A stretch of 63,563 bases of DNA, from the NCBI RefSeq assembly GCF_028679125.1, contig NZ_JAJRCG010000014.1:1-63563 (forward strand). Reading direction: 5' to 3'. The notes under the pieces are model-generated. The model was not told the origin of the DNA and made no database searches. It worked only from the letters and a program-made list of their open reading frames with translations. The position numbers were made by a program, and so were the translations under genes. This DNA comes from Methanoregula sp. (GTDB taxonomy: Archaea > Halobacteriota > Methanomicrobia > Methanomicrobiales > Methanospirillaceae). This document shows positions 17,832-28,004 of this stretch, piece after piece (position 1 is the stretch's first letter; every line of letters starts with the position of its first letter).

Positions 17832-18107
17832 ACAATAAGCGATCGATTAAAAAATATTTAGGCTCTCTGTCCCAATAATCGAACTGGCAGTTTGAGGATG
17901 CGGACAGAAATCATATATTTGCGTGAACTCAAAACCCGGAGTGAATGCCATAAAGGTATTCCGGGGTCTCACCATTATCCCAGTCACATCCCGTGGGACC
18001 TCGTTCAAATAATTCCAATGAATTCGTCTCATGTTTCACCAGCCTTTTCCACGATTGCTAACTCTCCCAAAATCCCCGGTAAGTGCCCATCCCATTGCCC
18101 GTTCCTG

Positions 18108-18212
18108 TCCCAGCAATTGCCAAACGGCATGCGATCGCCGGCTCAAAACTGGGCCGTCACGCGAGACCCGGCCAGCCCCCCGGGTTTCAGAGGGGGGGCT
18201 CGGAGCCGGAAA
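18108..18212. repeat. Dispersed degenerate repeat, family 1, copy B
   Basis: This copy resembles 15640-15745 (blocks listed there). Its first part, CAATTGCCAAACGGCATGCG, recurs at 18485-18504 with one change, followed by GAYCGGCY-like sequence, so a third, truncated copy lies at about 18480-18560. Copies A and B bracket the two surface-protein genes in the same orientation. Confidence 0.6.
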
Positions 18213-18425
18213 TAATTGAACAGACCCTGGTTGAAAAAAAAATCAACCCTTACCCGGAAATTTTCAATCGACCCCTCAGCCCCTGCCTGAAAGCCGCGTG
18301 CCGATCAACCGGACTTTACCAAAAAAATTTCAACCGGACTTTGATTGAAAAATTTTGAGCAGACCTTGCCGGGAAAATTTCAAGCGAACTCTGCCGCACA
18401 TTTTTTACAAGGAATTCAAAGTATA

Positions 18426-18450
18426 ATTGTGCACCTGGTGCGTGCACAAT
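18426..18450. other. Perfect 9-bp inverted repeat in non-coding DNA
   Basis: ATTGTGCAC (18426-18434) and GTGCACAAT (18442-18450) are exact reverse complements around a 7-nt loop. It lies about 200 nt before dcd and immediately before the truncated repeat copy. It could be an operator or a transcript hairpin; nothing adjacent decides. Confidence 0.5.
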
Positions 18451-18648
18451 CTAGTTTTCGATACTCGGCACGTTCATGTACCGGCAATTGCCAAACGGCA
18501 TACGATGACCGGCCCACGGCGGGATAACGCGACCACACGGAAAACCGGGCCGGTAAAAAGCGGTAACGTGAAAATTCATCTGCTTTTTTTAATCCCGCGA
18601 GCGGCCTGATGATCTTCTTATCTCCCTTCAGCACCCATAATAAAGCCG

Positions 18649-19206
18649 ATGATTCTCGTTGACTGGCAGCTCCGCGACCGCATCGCCCGGGGCCATATCA
18701 AAATCGATCCCTACGACCCGAAGCTCGTGCAGCCCAACTCGGTAGATATCCGGCTCGGCAACCATTTTGTCTGGTACAAGCCCGGTACTGAAATTATTGA
18801 CCCGTACGAAAAGGCGACCGTGACCGCCGATGTTGATGAGACCCACGCGGATTCCTTTGTCCTGAACCCGGGGCAGTTCGTCCTTGCCGAGACACTGGAG
18901 TGCATAAGTCTCCCTGACAACATCGTCGCCACCATCGAGGGCAAGTCCAGCATTGCCCGGCTCGGCGTCACCCTCCACCAGACCGGCGGATGGATCGATG
19001 CCGGGTTCCGGGGAACAATCACGCTGGAGATGGCGAACGTGAACTCCCGCCCGGTGAAGGTATACGCGGGGATGCCCATCGGCCAGCTGGTCTTCTATAC
19101 CACCGAGCGGGCGGAGTTCCCCTACGATAAGAAGGCAGATGCAAAATACCTGGACCAGCGGCAGGCAACGCTCTCGCGGTACCACGGGAACCGTAAACAG
19201 GGATAA
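18649..19206 (+). CDS. dcd: dCTP deaminase
   Basis: The enzyme deaminates dCTP to dUTP on the path to dTMP. In some methanogens the homologue is bifunctional and also releases pyrophosphate. The 185-residue protein shows the family pattern: [13 protein letters not shown] near residue 28, [32 protein letters not shown] near 104-135 with the catalytic Glu in TLEMAN, and the C-terminal [19 protein letters not shown] lid that closes over the substrate. The ATG at 18649 is the first codon compatible with the family start [10 protein letters not shown]. Confidence 0.93.
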   Translation: MILVDWQLRDRIARGHIKIDPYDPKLVQPNSVDIRLGNHFVWYKPGTEIIDPYEKATVTADVDETHADSFVLNPGQFVLAETLECISLPDNIVATIEGKSSIARLGVTLHQTGGWIDAGFRGTITLEMANVNSRPVKVYAGMPIGQLVFYTTERAEFPYDKKADAKYLDQRQATLSRYHGNRKQG

Positions 19207-19345
19207 TTTGATTGAGACTAGGGAATCCAATCCGGGTGCCGCGAATCCAGTTCCCGTCTCTTTCCCCGGCTCCCGGATTACCCACTATAATATACCAAGA
19301 AAACCCATTTTATACGGATGATCATGCAAGATCGGAGATGAATCA

Positions 19346-21181
19346 ATGCGACTTCTTCTCATTCATTCAGATTACATAGAATACGAAGCTAAAAAGAAGA
19401 CAAAGATGGCAGAGGAATGTTCGGTCCTCTCGGATAAGGAGACCGAAGCCCTCACTGTTTTCTGCGCCGTGGAATCGATCGATGAAGAGGATCTTGAAGG
19501 TGTCATCCTCCAGGGGATTGAGGAGATCAAGAAGACCGCCGGGCAGGTCGACGTCAAAAAGGTCATGCTCTACCCGTACGCCCACCTCTCAAGCGACCTC
19601 TCATCGCCTAAGACCGCAATAACGGTGCTCAACGCGCTTAAGACCGGGCTAGAATCCGAAGGGTTTGCCGTCAAGCGCGCACCGTTCGGCTGGTATAAAT
19701 CGTTCAAGCTCTCCTGCAAGGGCCACCCGCTCTCGGAACTCTCCAGGACCATTATTCCCGGTGAGACAACCGTTGTCAAACCCACGAAGAAAGAGGTTAC
19801 CCACGACTGGTTCGTGATGACCCCTGACGGGAAGAGGCACGACTACAAGGAATATCTCGACGACACCCCGTTCGGCTGCCTTGTCAAGAAGGAACTGGGC
19901 GTTGCCGTCCCGGTCGGTGGCGACCCGGCACATGTCGACCTGATGCGCTCAAAGGAGCTCGTAGACTACGAGCCCGCAAGCGATGTCGGCTGCCTCCGCT
20001 GGATGCCCAAGGGCAAACTCGTCCGCGACCTGCTCGCCGACTACGTGCTCCGTATCGTCCTTGAATATGGCGGCACCCCGGTCGAGACCCCGGTCATGTA
20101 CGACCTTGGCGACAGCGCAATCTGCGAGCACGCCGCAAAGTTCGGCGAGCGCCAGTACCGTTTCAAGTCCAACAACCGGGATATGATGCTCCGGTTCGCG
20201 GCATGTTTTGGCATGTTCTCCATCATGCGCGACATGCACATCTCGCCCAACCACCTGCCGATGAAGATGTACGAGCTCTCCACCTACTCCTTCCGCCACG
20301 AGCAGAAGGGTGAGGTCATCGGCTTAAAGCGCCTCCGGTGTTTCACGATGCCCGACATGCACTCGCTCTGCCTTGACATGCCGCAGGCATTAAAGTGCTT
20401 CGAGGAGCAGCTCGCCATCGGCTGGCAGACCGGCAAGGACTTCGAGACCAAACTCGTTGCCGCATTCCGGTGCACGAAGGCATTCTATGACGAGCACGAG
20501 GCATGGGTCAGGAAGATCGTCAAAGAGTCCGACTGCCCGATGCTCATCGAGATCCTCTCCGAGCGCGTCCACTACTGGGAGGCAAAGATCGACCTCGCCG
20601 CAATCGACGGCCAGCTCCGCCCGATCGAGAACCCCACGGTCCAGATCGATGTCGAGAGCTCGACCCGGTTCAACATCAAGTACCACAAGGAAGACGGCAC
20701 CCCCGTCCACCCGCCCATCCTCCACTGCTCCCCCACGGGCAGTATCGAGCGCGTGATGTGCGCAATCCTCGAGAATATCTCCACGCAGGAAGTCCCGGCC
20801 CTCCCCTGCTGGCTCTCGCCATCGCAGGTCCGCGTCGTCCCGGTTGCCGAGCGCCACCAGCCCTTTGCCGAAGAGGTCTGCAATGCGATCAACGCCGCCC
20901 AGATCCGGTGCGATCTCGATGACCGCGAGGAGAGTGTGGGCAAGAAGGTCCGCGAGGCCGGCATGGACTGGGTGCCCTATGTCATCGTTGTGGGTGACGA
21001 CGAGATGGCATCAAAGAAGCTGACCGTCACCATCAGGAAGAAGTCGCAGCCCAACAAGCCGCACAAGGAGCAGATGACCACTGACGCCCTGGTTGCGGCA
21101 GTGAAGAAGGACACGGAAGGAAAACCGTTCCGGCCTCTCTATACCCCCCGGAAGCTTTCGCTGAAAGCCCGGTATATCTGA
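19346..21181 (+). CDS. thrS: Threonyl-tRNA synthetase, archaeal type
   Basis: The enzyme charges tRNA(Thr). The 611 residues show the archaeal layout: an N-terminal editing domain ([20 protein letters not shown], resembling D-Tyr-tRNA deacylase), a class II catalytic core with [19 protein letters not shown], and motif 2 around [27 protein letters not shown]. The motif-3 region around [11 protein letters not shown] and a C-terminal anticodon-binding domain ([17 protein letters not shown]) follow. The N-terminal domain is unrelated to the bacterial one. TTTTATACGG at 19311-19320 and GGAGATGA just before ATG 19346 are good promoter and ribosome-binding candidates. A T7 run follows the stop at 21185-21191. 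Confidence 0.96.
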   Translation: MRLLLIHSDYIEYEAKKKTKMAEECSVLSDKETEALTVFCAVESIDEEDLEGVILQGIEEIKKTAGQVDVKKVMLYPYAHLSSDLSSPKTAITVLNALKTGLESEGFAVKRAPFGWYKSFKLSCKGHPLSELSRTIIPGETTVVKPTKKEVTHDWFVMTPDGKRHDYKEYLDDTPFGCLVKKELGVAVPVGGDPAHVDLMRSKELVDYEPASDVGCLRWMPKGKLVRDLLADYVLRIVLEYGGTPVETPVMYDLGDSAICEHAAKFGERQYRFKSNNRDMMLRFAACFGMFSIMRDMHISPNHLPMKMYELSTYSFRHEQKGEVIGLKRLRCFTMPDMHSLCLDMPQALKCFEEQLAIGWQTGKDFETKLVAAFRCTKAFYDEHEAWVRKIVKESDCPMLIEILSERVHYWEAKIDLAAIDGQLRPIENPTVQIDVESSTRFNIKYHKEDGTPVHPPILHCSPTGSIERVMCAILENISTQEVPALPCWLSPSQVRVVPVAERHQPFAEEVCNAINAAQIRCDLDDREESVGKKVREAGMDWVPYVIVVGDDEMASKKLTVTIRKKSQPNKPHKEQMTTDALVAAVKKDTEGKPFRPLYTPRKLSLKARYI

Positions 21182-21251
21182 TCCCTTTTTTTCCTATCGT
21201 AGTTCCATCGACATCCTCATCTGCCGGAAGAGACTAAAGAAGGCTGATCAC

Positions 21252-21851
21252 ATGGATGTCCGGTGCTCAGACAAAAGAATCGTGGTCAGCGGCAAGTACA
21301 TCACGCTGCTGGATCGGTTTGTTCAGGACTTTGTCCGGATACTCGGGCAGGAAACCCCGTACGTGATTGTCAGCGGGTTTGTTGCCATACTCTTCGGGCG
21401 TTCCCGGGGAACCGAGGACGTGGATGTCCTCATCCCCCGGCTTACACCAGAGGATTTTGCGCATCTGCACCGGGCCCTCGTGAAGGGAGGATTCGCATTC
21501 CTCAATGAAGAGGATGCAGACGGGCTGTCCGAGATGCTGGAGCGGAACCGGCCGATCCGTATTGCCAGGGCCGGCCAGATCATCCCCAATATCGAGATGA
21601 AGTTCATAAAAGACGATGTCGACCGCCTTGTCCTTAAGGATCATCTCGAACTCGAACTGCCGGGCGGGGATCTCTGTATCTCACCCATCGATATCCAGAT
21701 CGCCTACAACCTCTTCCTCGGTGGGCGGAAAGATATCGAGGATGCCCTCTATCTCTGGGAGATCTTCCGCGATGATCTCGATACCGCTGCCATGACCAGG
21801 GCACTGGATCTGTTTGGCGTCAGGGGTGACGAATATGGAATTGGCGTTTGA
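21252..21851 (+). CDS. Nucleotidyltransferase-fold protein
   Basis: The 199-residue protein has the nucleotidyltransferase pattern of the DUF6036/AbiEii-like group: IVSGFVAILFGRSRGTEDVDVLIPR at residues about 38-62, where G-x-x-A/V-x-x-x-G-x-x-R-x-T-x-D-x-D corresponds to the metal-binding D-x-D and its preceding Gly-Ser-like loop. The second part (ISPIDIQIAYNLFLGGRKDIEDALYLWE) matches the helical portion that follows in this family. Such proteins form the toxin or NTase half of two-gene modules. Its stop overlaps a small downstream frame by 17 bases, supporting a pair. Confidence 0.75.
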   Translation: MDVRCSDKRIVVSGKYITLLDRFVQDFVRILGQETPYVIVSGFVAILFGRSRGTEDVDVLIPRLTPEDFAHLHRALVKGGFAFLNEEDADGLSEMLERNRPIRIARAGQIIPNIEMKFIKDDVDRLVLKDHLELELPGGDLCISPIDIQIAYNLFLGGRKDIEDALYLWEIFRDDLDTAAMTRALDLFGVRGDEYGIGV

Positions 21852-22047
21852 CCGGAAAATGCATGATGATGACCGCCTGGCATTTGTCCGCCGGTATGCT
21901 GCCTGGGTGAAAGGGGTGCCCAACGAGGAGTGGAGCCGCCAGCAGGGTGCACTGATCGACAGTTTCATCGGGAATGCCCGGAATATGCCGCTCTCCTGCC
22001 GCGAGTACCTTGAGCGGGTGGCCGACCGTAAGCAGAGTATCCGGTAA
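21835..22047 (+). CDS. Small partner protein of the nucleotidyltransferase (unknown function)
   Basis: A 70-residue frame begins at ATG 21835 (MELAFDRKMHDDDRLAFVRR), preceded by GGTGA, inside the end of the previous gene. It is charged and helical (RRYAAWVKGVPNEEWSRQQG), with no recognised domain. The 17-bp overlap and shared strand suggest it is the partner of the NTase-fold protein. An earlier in-frame ATG at 21814 is less likely. Confidence 0.6.
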   Translation: MELAFDRKMHDDDRLAFVRRYAAWVKGVPNEEWSRQQGALIDSFIGNARNMPLSCREYLERVADRKQSIR

Positions 22048-22230
22048 AGCTGCTTCCCGTCCCCGTCTTTTTTTTACCGATCCCCTTAATGACAAGGATC
22101 GAACGAGATTGGCTGTACGCCGGTTTCCCATTGCGTTCCTGTGCCGGAGAATGATCGCGGGCAATAGCCGGTGGGCTGGCAGCGGATACAAACCCAAATC
22201 CATATTATAGGGAAATTCTGAAGAAATGAT

Positions 22231-23682
22231 ATGGAACTCCGCGAGCCCCTGACCGAAAAGGAACAGAAACTCGTTCTCTTCATCCTCGCACTCTCCTCCT
22301 TCATGGCATCGCTCGATTCTACCATCGTGAATATCTCCCTCCCGGCAATCGCCGAATCATTCCATGTCCCCATGAATACGATCTCCTGGGTGACCATGAG
22401 TTACCTCCTCGTTTTAAGCGGGTTTCTCCTGGTGTTCGGGAAACTCGGCGACATGAAAGGATTCAGGAAGATCTTCATCGGGGGGTTTACCGTGTTCACG
22501 TTAGGGTCGCTCCTCTGCGGCTACGCCACGAGCATCGAGACCCTCATCGGGTTCCGGTTCATCCAGGGCATCGGGGCCGCAGCACTCGAAGCGATCGGAC
22601 CGGCCATGGTGGTCATCTACCTCAAAAAAGAGACCCGGGGCAGAGATCTTGGCATCCTCGCAACCGTAATTTCCCTCGGGATTGCCGCAGGACCAATCAT
22701 CGGCGGGCTTCTCACGGAATATGTAAGCTGGCAGTGGATCTTCTTCATCAACGTCCCGATCGGGATTGTCGCCATCATAACGGGCCTGAAATATCTCCCC
22801 GCAGACCGGATTACCAGAAAACCGGAACGGTTCGATTATCCCGGGGCCATTCTCTTCTTCTTTGCCCTTGCAACATTCCTCTGGCCCGTCAACGAGGGGC
22901 TGACGCTCGGCTGGGCCTCCCCTGCCATCCTCGGGAGTTTTGGCATCTCCGCGGTGCTCTGGATCCTCTTTATCGTACGGGAGACCCATTGCCGGGACCC
23001 GCTCTGTGACTTCGAGCTGTTCCGGAACAGGAATTTCCTTGCAGCCAGCATCGCAGCCGCGATCATGATGCTGGCACTGGCAGGAGTCCAGTTCCTGCTC
23101 CCCTTCTTTTTTGAGGGGGTGAAGGGCTACTCGTCCGCGTTTGCCGGTCTCCTCCTCGCCATCCCGTCCGTTGCCCTCATGATCTTTGGCCCCCTCTCCG
23201 GCTCCCTCTCCGACTGGTTCGGTTCCCGCATCCTTGCTGCGGTATCGGCGCTCTTTACCGTAGCGACATTATTCCTGATCAGCATGTATTCCCAGGACAC
23301 CGGCCTTATCTTTATCGTGTTCACCCTGCTCTGTATGGGCATTGCCATGGGGATCTTCTTCCCGCCCAACATGAACCAGATCCTCGGGCAGAGTAAAAAG
23401 GACGAGGAGGGCACCGGATCCAGCATCATGACCACGATGAAAAATGTCGGGGAGACCATGGGAATCGCACTGATGGGGACGATAGCGGTGTTCACGGTCG
23501 TCAGCAGCAAGGGATTCGATCCGAAAACCCCGGCTGCGGATATCCCGATGGGCATCCTTGTTGAGGGATTCGATGTCGCGATCCTGGCGGCCGGATGCAT
23601 TGTCATCCTCGCGGTTATCCTCTCGGCAATTGCACAGGATAACAAGGATCCGTCAGGGGCAAATCCGCCGATGGCACGCTAA
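22231..23682 (+). CDS. MFS drug exporter, DHA2 (14-helix) family
   Basis: The 483-residue protein has about fourteen hydrophobic helices. It shows the DHA2 signatures: FMASLDSTIVNISLPAI in helix 1 (motif D1), FGKLGDMKGFRKIFIGGFTVFTLGSLLCG as motif A, RFIQGIGAAALEAIGPA as motif B, and ISLGIAAGPIIGGLLTEYVSWQWIFFINVPIG as motif C, the antiporter motif. Members pump drugs, dyes or fatty acids outward in exchange for protons; the substrate cannot be read here. It converges with the large kinase gene on the minus strand, with 24 nt between them. Confidence 0.88.
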   Translation: MELREPLTEKEQKLVLFILALSSFMASLDSTIVNISLPAIAESFHVPMNTISWVTMSYLLVLSGFLLVFGKLGDMKGFRKIFIGGFTVFTLGSLLCGYATSIETLIGFRFIQGIGAAALEAIGPAMVVIYLKKETRGRDLGILATVISLGIAAGPIIGGLLTEYVSWQWIFFINVPIGIVAIITGLKYLPADRITRKPERFDYPGAILFFFALATFLWPVNEGLTLGWASPAILGSFGISAVLWILFIVRETHCRDPLCDFELFRNRNFLAASIAAAIMMLALAGVQFLLPFFFEGVKGYSSAFAGLLLAIPSVALMIFGPLSGSLSDWFGSRILAAVSALFTVATLFLISMYSQDTGLIFIVFTLLCMGIAMGIFFPPNMNQILGQSKKDEEGTGSSIMTTMKNVGETMGIALMGTIAVFTVVSSKGFDPKTPAADIPMGILVEGFDVAILAAGCIVILAVILSAIAQDNKDPSGANPPMAR

Positions 23683-23706
23683 AAAAGTATCAGATCCCTG
23701 GAGGGA

Positions 23707-26700
23707 TCACGCCGGCGGCTCCAGCCGGTATTTCCCCCGCGGGATGGTGAGCTCGAACCGTGCCCCTTTCCCGGGTTCACCGTTCTCGGCAATGGTGATC
23801 CCGGTGATGATCAGGATCTCCCGGGAGAGGAAGAGGCCGATGCCGGCCCGCACCTTTGCCGTGCGGTTGAAGATCGTCTCCTTCTCGCTTTCAGGTATCC
23901 CTTCGCCGTCATCCTCGCAGGAAAGGATGCAGTGATCAGGGCTCTTTCGGATCGAAAACCGGATCCGGCTGACATGCCCGCCGTGCTGGAGGGAATTTTC
24001 CATGAGATTGTAGATCACCCGCTGGAGCATTGCGTCGGCATAGACAAAGAGCCGCCCGGCCTCATTGACAACTTCCACATTTTCGGATGCAAGATCCCGC
24101 GTACCTGTCTCGATCAGGGACGACACGTTCTGCCATCCGGGTTGTTTCACCCCGAGATTCTCATACTCCTTGGTGAACTCGATCTGCTGCCGGATCAGGT
24201 CGGCGCTCTTCTCGACCTGTTTGAGATAGTTGAGCGTTGCCGGATCCTGGATCATCCCCCGGGTCAGTTCAAGGTACCCGAAGACACCGGTGAGCCGGTT
24301 CTTGATGTCGTGCCTCGTGATACTGGAGAGCAGGTTCAGTTTCCTGATCACCTCCTCAAGGGCCCTGATCGCGTGGGCCTGTTCCGTGATATCATGGGCA
24401 TAGATCCGCAGCACCGGGTCATCCGGTGCTGCCACGATGGTGACCCGGAACACACCGGTGCCAACGAGGACGTCCCGGGAGATCGCGCCAGCCCCCGTCC
24501 CCGTCAGGGCAGAGATGATCTGGTCCATATCCTCCGGGAGGAAGGCTGCCGGGTTCTCCGGCAGGCCGCAGCGTTCCAGCACAACAGAGGTTGCCGGGTT
24601 TACATACGTGATCTCCTTTGCGGCAGTACATTCGATCACCGGCTCGGGATTCCGGAGAGGGAACGCGGCGAGCCTGCGGGTCTGGCTGGTTGCCTGGTTG
24701 AGACCGGTCACATCATGGATCAGGATGATCAAGCGGGATTCCCCGGCAGAACCGGCTGCCCGTACCGACACTTCAGTCTCGAGGGGAGAACCATCCTTCT
24801 TCTTGTTCACCCACGCAAAGAACTGGGGAACACCCTCCCGTGCTGCATGCATGAACCCTGAAAACACATCCCGGGAGTCCCTGCCATCCGGCTGGACCGG
24901 GGGCGAGAGCGATTCGGGAGGGAGGTCAAGGAGTTCGTTCCGGGTATACCCGAACATCCGCTCCGCCTCAGGGTTACAGTCCAGAATCCTGCCATTCACG
25001 AGAAGGATCGCGTCGGCCGATGCATCAAAGATGCTCCGGTATCTCGCCTCGCTCTCTTTGAGCGCCTGCTCTGCTTTCCTGCGCTCGGTGATCGGCCGGG
25101 TCGTTGTTACCAGGCCGCGGATCGCCGGAACATCGAGCAGGTTGAGGGAGACCGATTCCACGTCAACATAGTGGCCGTCCGCATGGCGGATCCGGTATTC
25201 CGTCGCGATCCCTCTGTTGGTCCGGTCGATCACCTTTCCTATGGCGCCTTTCACGAGTTCCTGATCATCCGGGTGCACGAAGTCAAGCGGAACCTTCCCG
25301 ATGACATCAGCCGGATCATACCCCACGATCCGCAGGGTGGAGGGGGAACTGTAGAGGATCCGGGTGTCGCGGTCAAGGATGCGGATCATATCGGACGAGT
25401 TCTGGATCAGGTTCCGGAACCGCTCCTCGCTTTCCCGCAGCGCATCCTCGACCTGTCTCTGGTGCGTGATGTCCTGCCCGGAGAAGAGGAGCCCGAGGAT
25501 CTCTCCCGACGGTGCAGTAAGCAGGGTATTGTGGAATGCGACAAGCCGCTGTTCGCCCGACTTTGTCAGCAGCAGGTTCTCGTTGTATTCAAAGGGATCA
25601 ACTTCCCCGTTCAGCATCTGTCTGATGATACCCTGGACTTTTTCTCGTGATTCCTCCGGCACGAATGATTCTGCCCATTCCCGCCCGAGGATCTCCTCTT
25701 CAGGGTACCCGAGGATCTCGGAACCTTTCCGGTTGATCAGGGTTACCCGGGTTTCACGATCCATTACGGCCAGCATCACACCAGCAACATCCAGGTACCG
25801 CTGTGCCTGGTCACGCTCGGCCCTGAGCGCTTCTTCAGCCCGCCGGCGTCCGGTGATATCCGTAGCGAACGCGTATACATACCGGAGATTACCGGCATCA
25901 TCGGTTACCCGGTGGATTAATACCTCGACCGGCACAAAGGAACCATCCTTCCGGATATATTCCTTCTCGTATCTCCGGGGAATGCCGGTCCGCTGGAGTT
26001 CCCGAAACATTTCCTCCATGGTATCATGATATTTTTGGGGGGTAAGATCCCGCAGGGACATGTGCAGCAATTCCTCTTCGGGATACCCGGTGAGCTCGCA
26101 GAACGCCGGGTTGACGATGCCGAAGCGGAAGTCCGGATCGGCCATGGCAAACGGCTGGGAGGCGCGTTCAAGGATACCGGCAAGGAACTGGACCCGCTCG
26201 GCACTCCCGGCGAGCGCAGTCTCGGCATGCGTCCGCCGGGCCTGTTCATCCAGCATATCAAGGGCGAACGAGACATCCATGGCAATCTCATCCAGCAGCT
26301 TGATCTCTTCCTCGTTGAAGAACTCAGGTTCAGCAGCATAGATGGTGATCGCCCCGACAACTTCCCCGTGGAGGTGGATGGGAAACGAAGCATTGGACCG
26401 GTATCCTCTCTTCAGGGCTTCGTTCCGCCAGAGATCCATCCGGGGATCGGTGGTGATATCATTACAGATATCGTACGTTCCCGTCCGGATCGCACGGCCG
26501 GCCGGGCTCTCCCCCGCCACACCTTCGGATGCAGTGATCTCAACCTCGGCAAGATACCCCTCTTCCGAACCCGCATGGGCAACCGGACGGATCATGTGGG
26601 ATTCATGGTCGAGAAGCCCGACCCAGACCATCCGGAATTTCCCGTATTCAACGGCAATCCGGCAGACATCGGAAAGGAGGGTTTCCAGATCGCGCACACG

Positions 26701-27897
26701 GACAATTGTCTGGTTGATCTGCGAGAGAACGGCATAGAGACGCTGGGCTGCGATCACCCGCTCTTCCGCCTTCTTCCGCTCGGTGATGTCACGGACACTC
26801 ACGATACTGATCGTGCGGCGTTTCTGCGGGTACCTGCTGGTTGTGATCTCCGCCGCAAAGACCGTCCCGTCCTTCTTCCGGTAATAGACAAGGGGTTGGA
26901 ACTGGATCGTGCACGTCTCGCCGCTCCCTGGGGTTTCCGGTTCCGCAAAGAGATTCGCATGGTTTAAGGTGCTGAACTCCTCGCGGGAGTACCCGAACAT
27001 CCGGATCGCAGCAGGATTCGCATCAAGGATCGTCCCGGTATCGCCATCCAGCACCAGCATCGCATCACCGGCTGCATCAAAGATATTGTGGTAACGCCGT
27101 TCCACGGCCGTGATCCGGGCCTCCGCTTTCCGGCTCTCGGTGATATCAACAACAAATCCTTCCAGTTCGCGTACTTCCCGGTCCGGGCGGGCATAGGAAC
27201 GGTACGACATCAGGCTGATGAATGTGCTCCCGTCCCGTTTCCTGAACGTGATCGTGGACGTAGACCAGCCTTCGGTCTCCATTATCCTGCGAACGATCTC
27301 GTTCCGGTCTGCGGGATCTGTATAGTGAACAGCGCCCATGCCGGCACCATGGTTCACGGTATCGATCATCGCTTCCGGCGAATCATACCCGAACATCCGG
27401 GCAAAGACCGGGTTGACATCGACCAGTGTCCCTTCCGGTGTGGAATGGAAAATGCCGACCGGGGCATTCGAGAAGATCCCGCGGAAATGCTCCTCGGATT
27501 CCAGGAGAGCACGTTCCGCCCGCCTGCGCATGACCGCCTGCTGGATCTTGTTCTTCAGTTCGGCGAACTGGCTTTTTGGTTCACCGCCTTTCTGGAGGTA
27601 GAAATCCGCACCGGAGTTGAGCGCTGCAATCGCCACTTCCTCGCGGCCCCGACCGGTGAACAGGATGAATGGCAGGGTAGGGTAGTTTTCCCGAAGGCGG
27701 ATCAGGAACGCCAGGCCGTCCATCTCCGGCATCTGGTAGTCGGAAACAACAATATCATACGAGCGTGTCGAGAGTCGCGCAAGAGCGTCCTGTGCAGACA
27801 GGCAGGTGTCAACCGCATAGCCACCTGCTGCTTCGAGATATATTTTGGTAACCTCAAGCAGCGCCGACTCATCATCGACATAGAGGATCGAGATCAT
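23707..27897 (-). CDS. Multi-PAS hybrid histidine kinase with N-terminal receiver domain
   Basis: This 1396-residue protein has an N-terminal receiver domain (residues 1-120, phospho-acceptor Asp53 in IVVSDYQMPEMDG, Lys near the end in YLQKGGEPK). Two PAS domains follow (about 135-255 and 265-375), then a GAF domain (about 385-545) and four further PAS or PAS-like domains to about 1160. The kinase core has the H-box LLSSITRHDIKNRLTGV, then N-box YNLMENSLQHGG and ATP-lid CEDDGEGIPESEK and GIGLFLSREI. No transmembrane segment is seen, so it is cytoplasmic. Placing the receiver first is common in methanogens and suggests it receives as well as sends phosphate. The signal is unknown; many PAS domains and one GAF suggest redox, light or small-ligand inputs. 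Confidence 0.9.
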   Translation of the reverse strand: MISILYVDDESALLEVTKIYLEAAGGYAVDTCLSAQDALARLSTRSYDIVVSDYQMPEMDGLAFLIRLRENYPTLPFILFTGRGREEVAIAALNSGADFYLQKGGEPKSQFAELKNKIQQAVMRRRAERALLESEEHFRGIFSNAPVGIFHSTPEGTLVDVNPVFARMFGYDSPEAMIDTVNHGAGMGAVHYTDPADRNEIVRRIMETEGWSTSTITFRKRDGSTFISLMSYRSYARPDREVRELEGFVVDITESRKAEARITAVERRYHNIFDAAGDAMLVLDGDTGTILDANPAAIRMFGYSREEFSTLNHANLFAEPETPGSGETCTIQFQPLVYYRKKDGTVFAAEITTSRYPQKRRTISIVSVRDITERKKAEERVIAAQRLYAVLSQINQTIVRVRDLETLLSDVCRIAVEYGKFRMVWVGLLDHESHMIRPVAHAGSEEGYLAEVEITASEGVAGESPAGRAIRTGTYDICNDITTDPRMDLWRNEALKRGYRSNASFPIHLHGEVVGAITIYAAEPEFFNEEEIKLLDEIAMDVSFALDMLDEQARRTHAETALAGSAERVQFLAGILERASQPFAMADPDFRFGIVNPAFCELTGYPEEELLHMSLRDLTPQKYHDTMEEMFRELQRTGIPRRYEKEYIRKDGSFVPVEVLIHRVTDDAGNLRYVYAFATDITGRRRAEEALRAERDQAQRYLDVAGVMLAVMDRETRVTLINRKGSEILGYPEEEILGREWAESFVPEESREKVQGIIRQMLNGEVDPFEYNENLLLTKSGEQRLVAFHNTLLTAPSGEILGLLFSGQDITHQRQVEDALRESEERFRNLIQNSSDMIRILDRDTRILYSSPSTLRIVGYDPADVIGKVPLDFVHPDDQELVKGAIGKVIDRTNRGIATEYRIRHADGHYVDVESVSLNLLDVPAIRGLVTTTRPITERRKAEQALKESEARYRSIFDASADAILLVNGRILDCNPEAERMFGYTRNELLDLPPESLSPPVQPDGRDSRDVFSGFMHAAREGVPQFFAWVNKKKDGSPLETEVSVRAAGSAGESRLIILIHDVTGLNQATSQTRRLAAFPLRNPEPVIECTAAKEITYVNPATSVVLERCGLPENPAAFLPEDMDQIISALTGTGAGAISRDVLVGTGVFRVTIVAAPDDPVLRIYAHDITEQAHAIRALEEVIRKLNLLSSITRHDIKNRLTGVFGYLELTRGMIQDPATLNYLKQVEKSADLIRQQIEFTKEYENLGVKQPGWQNVSSLIETGTRDLASENVEVVNEAGRLFVYADAMLQRVIYNLMENSLQHGGHVSRIRFSIRKSPDHCILSCEDDGEGIPESEKETIFNRTAKVRAGIGLFLSREILIITGITIAENGEPGKGARFELTIPRGKYRLEPPA

Positions 27898-28004
27898 GGG
27901 TCACTCAGGCTCCAAAACTGGTTTCTCGTATGAAAGACGTCGGTGTACAGACACTTAAAGGTAAAGGTAGCCCTGCAGGAGGGTACGGCTCGTGGCAGGA
28001 GCAG

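Noticed and set aside
17847..18032. 61-codon minus-strand frame MRRIHWNYLNEVPRD...
   Set aside because: No family resemblance, no ribosome site, and it lies in repeat-rich non-coding DNA.
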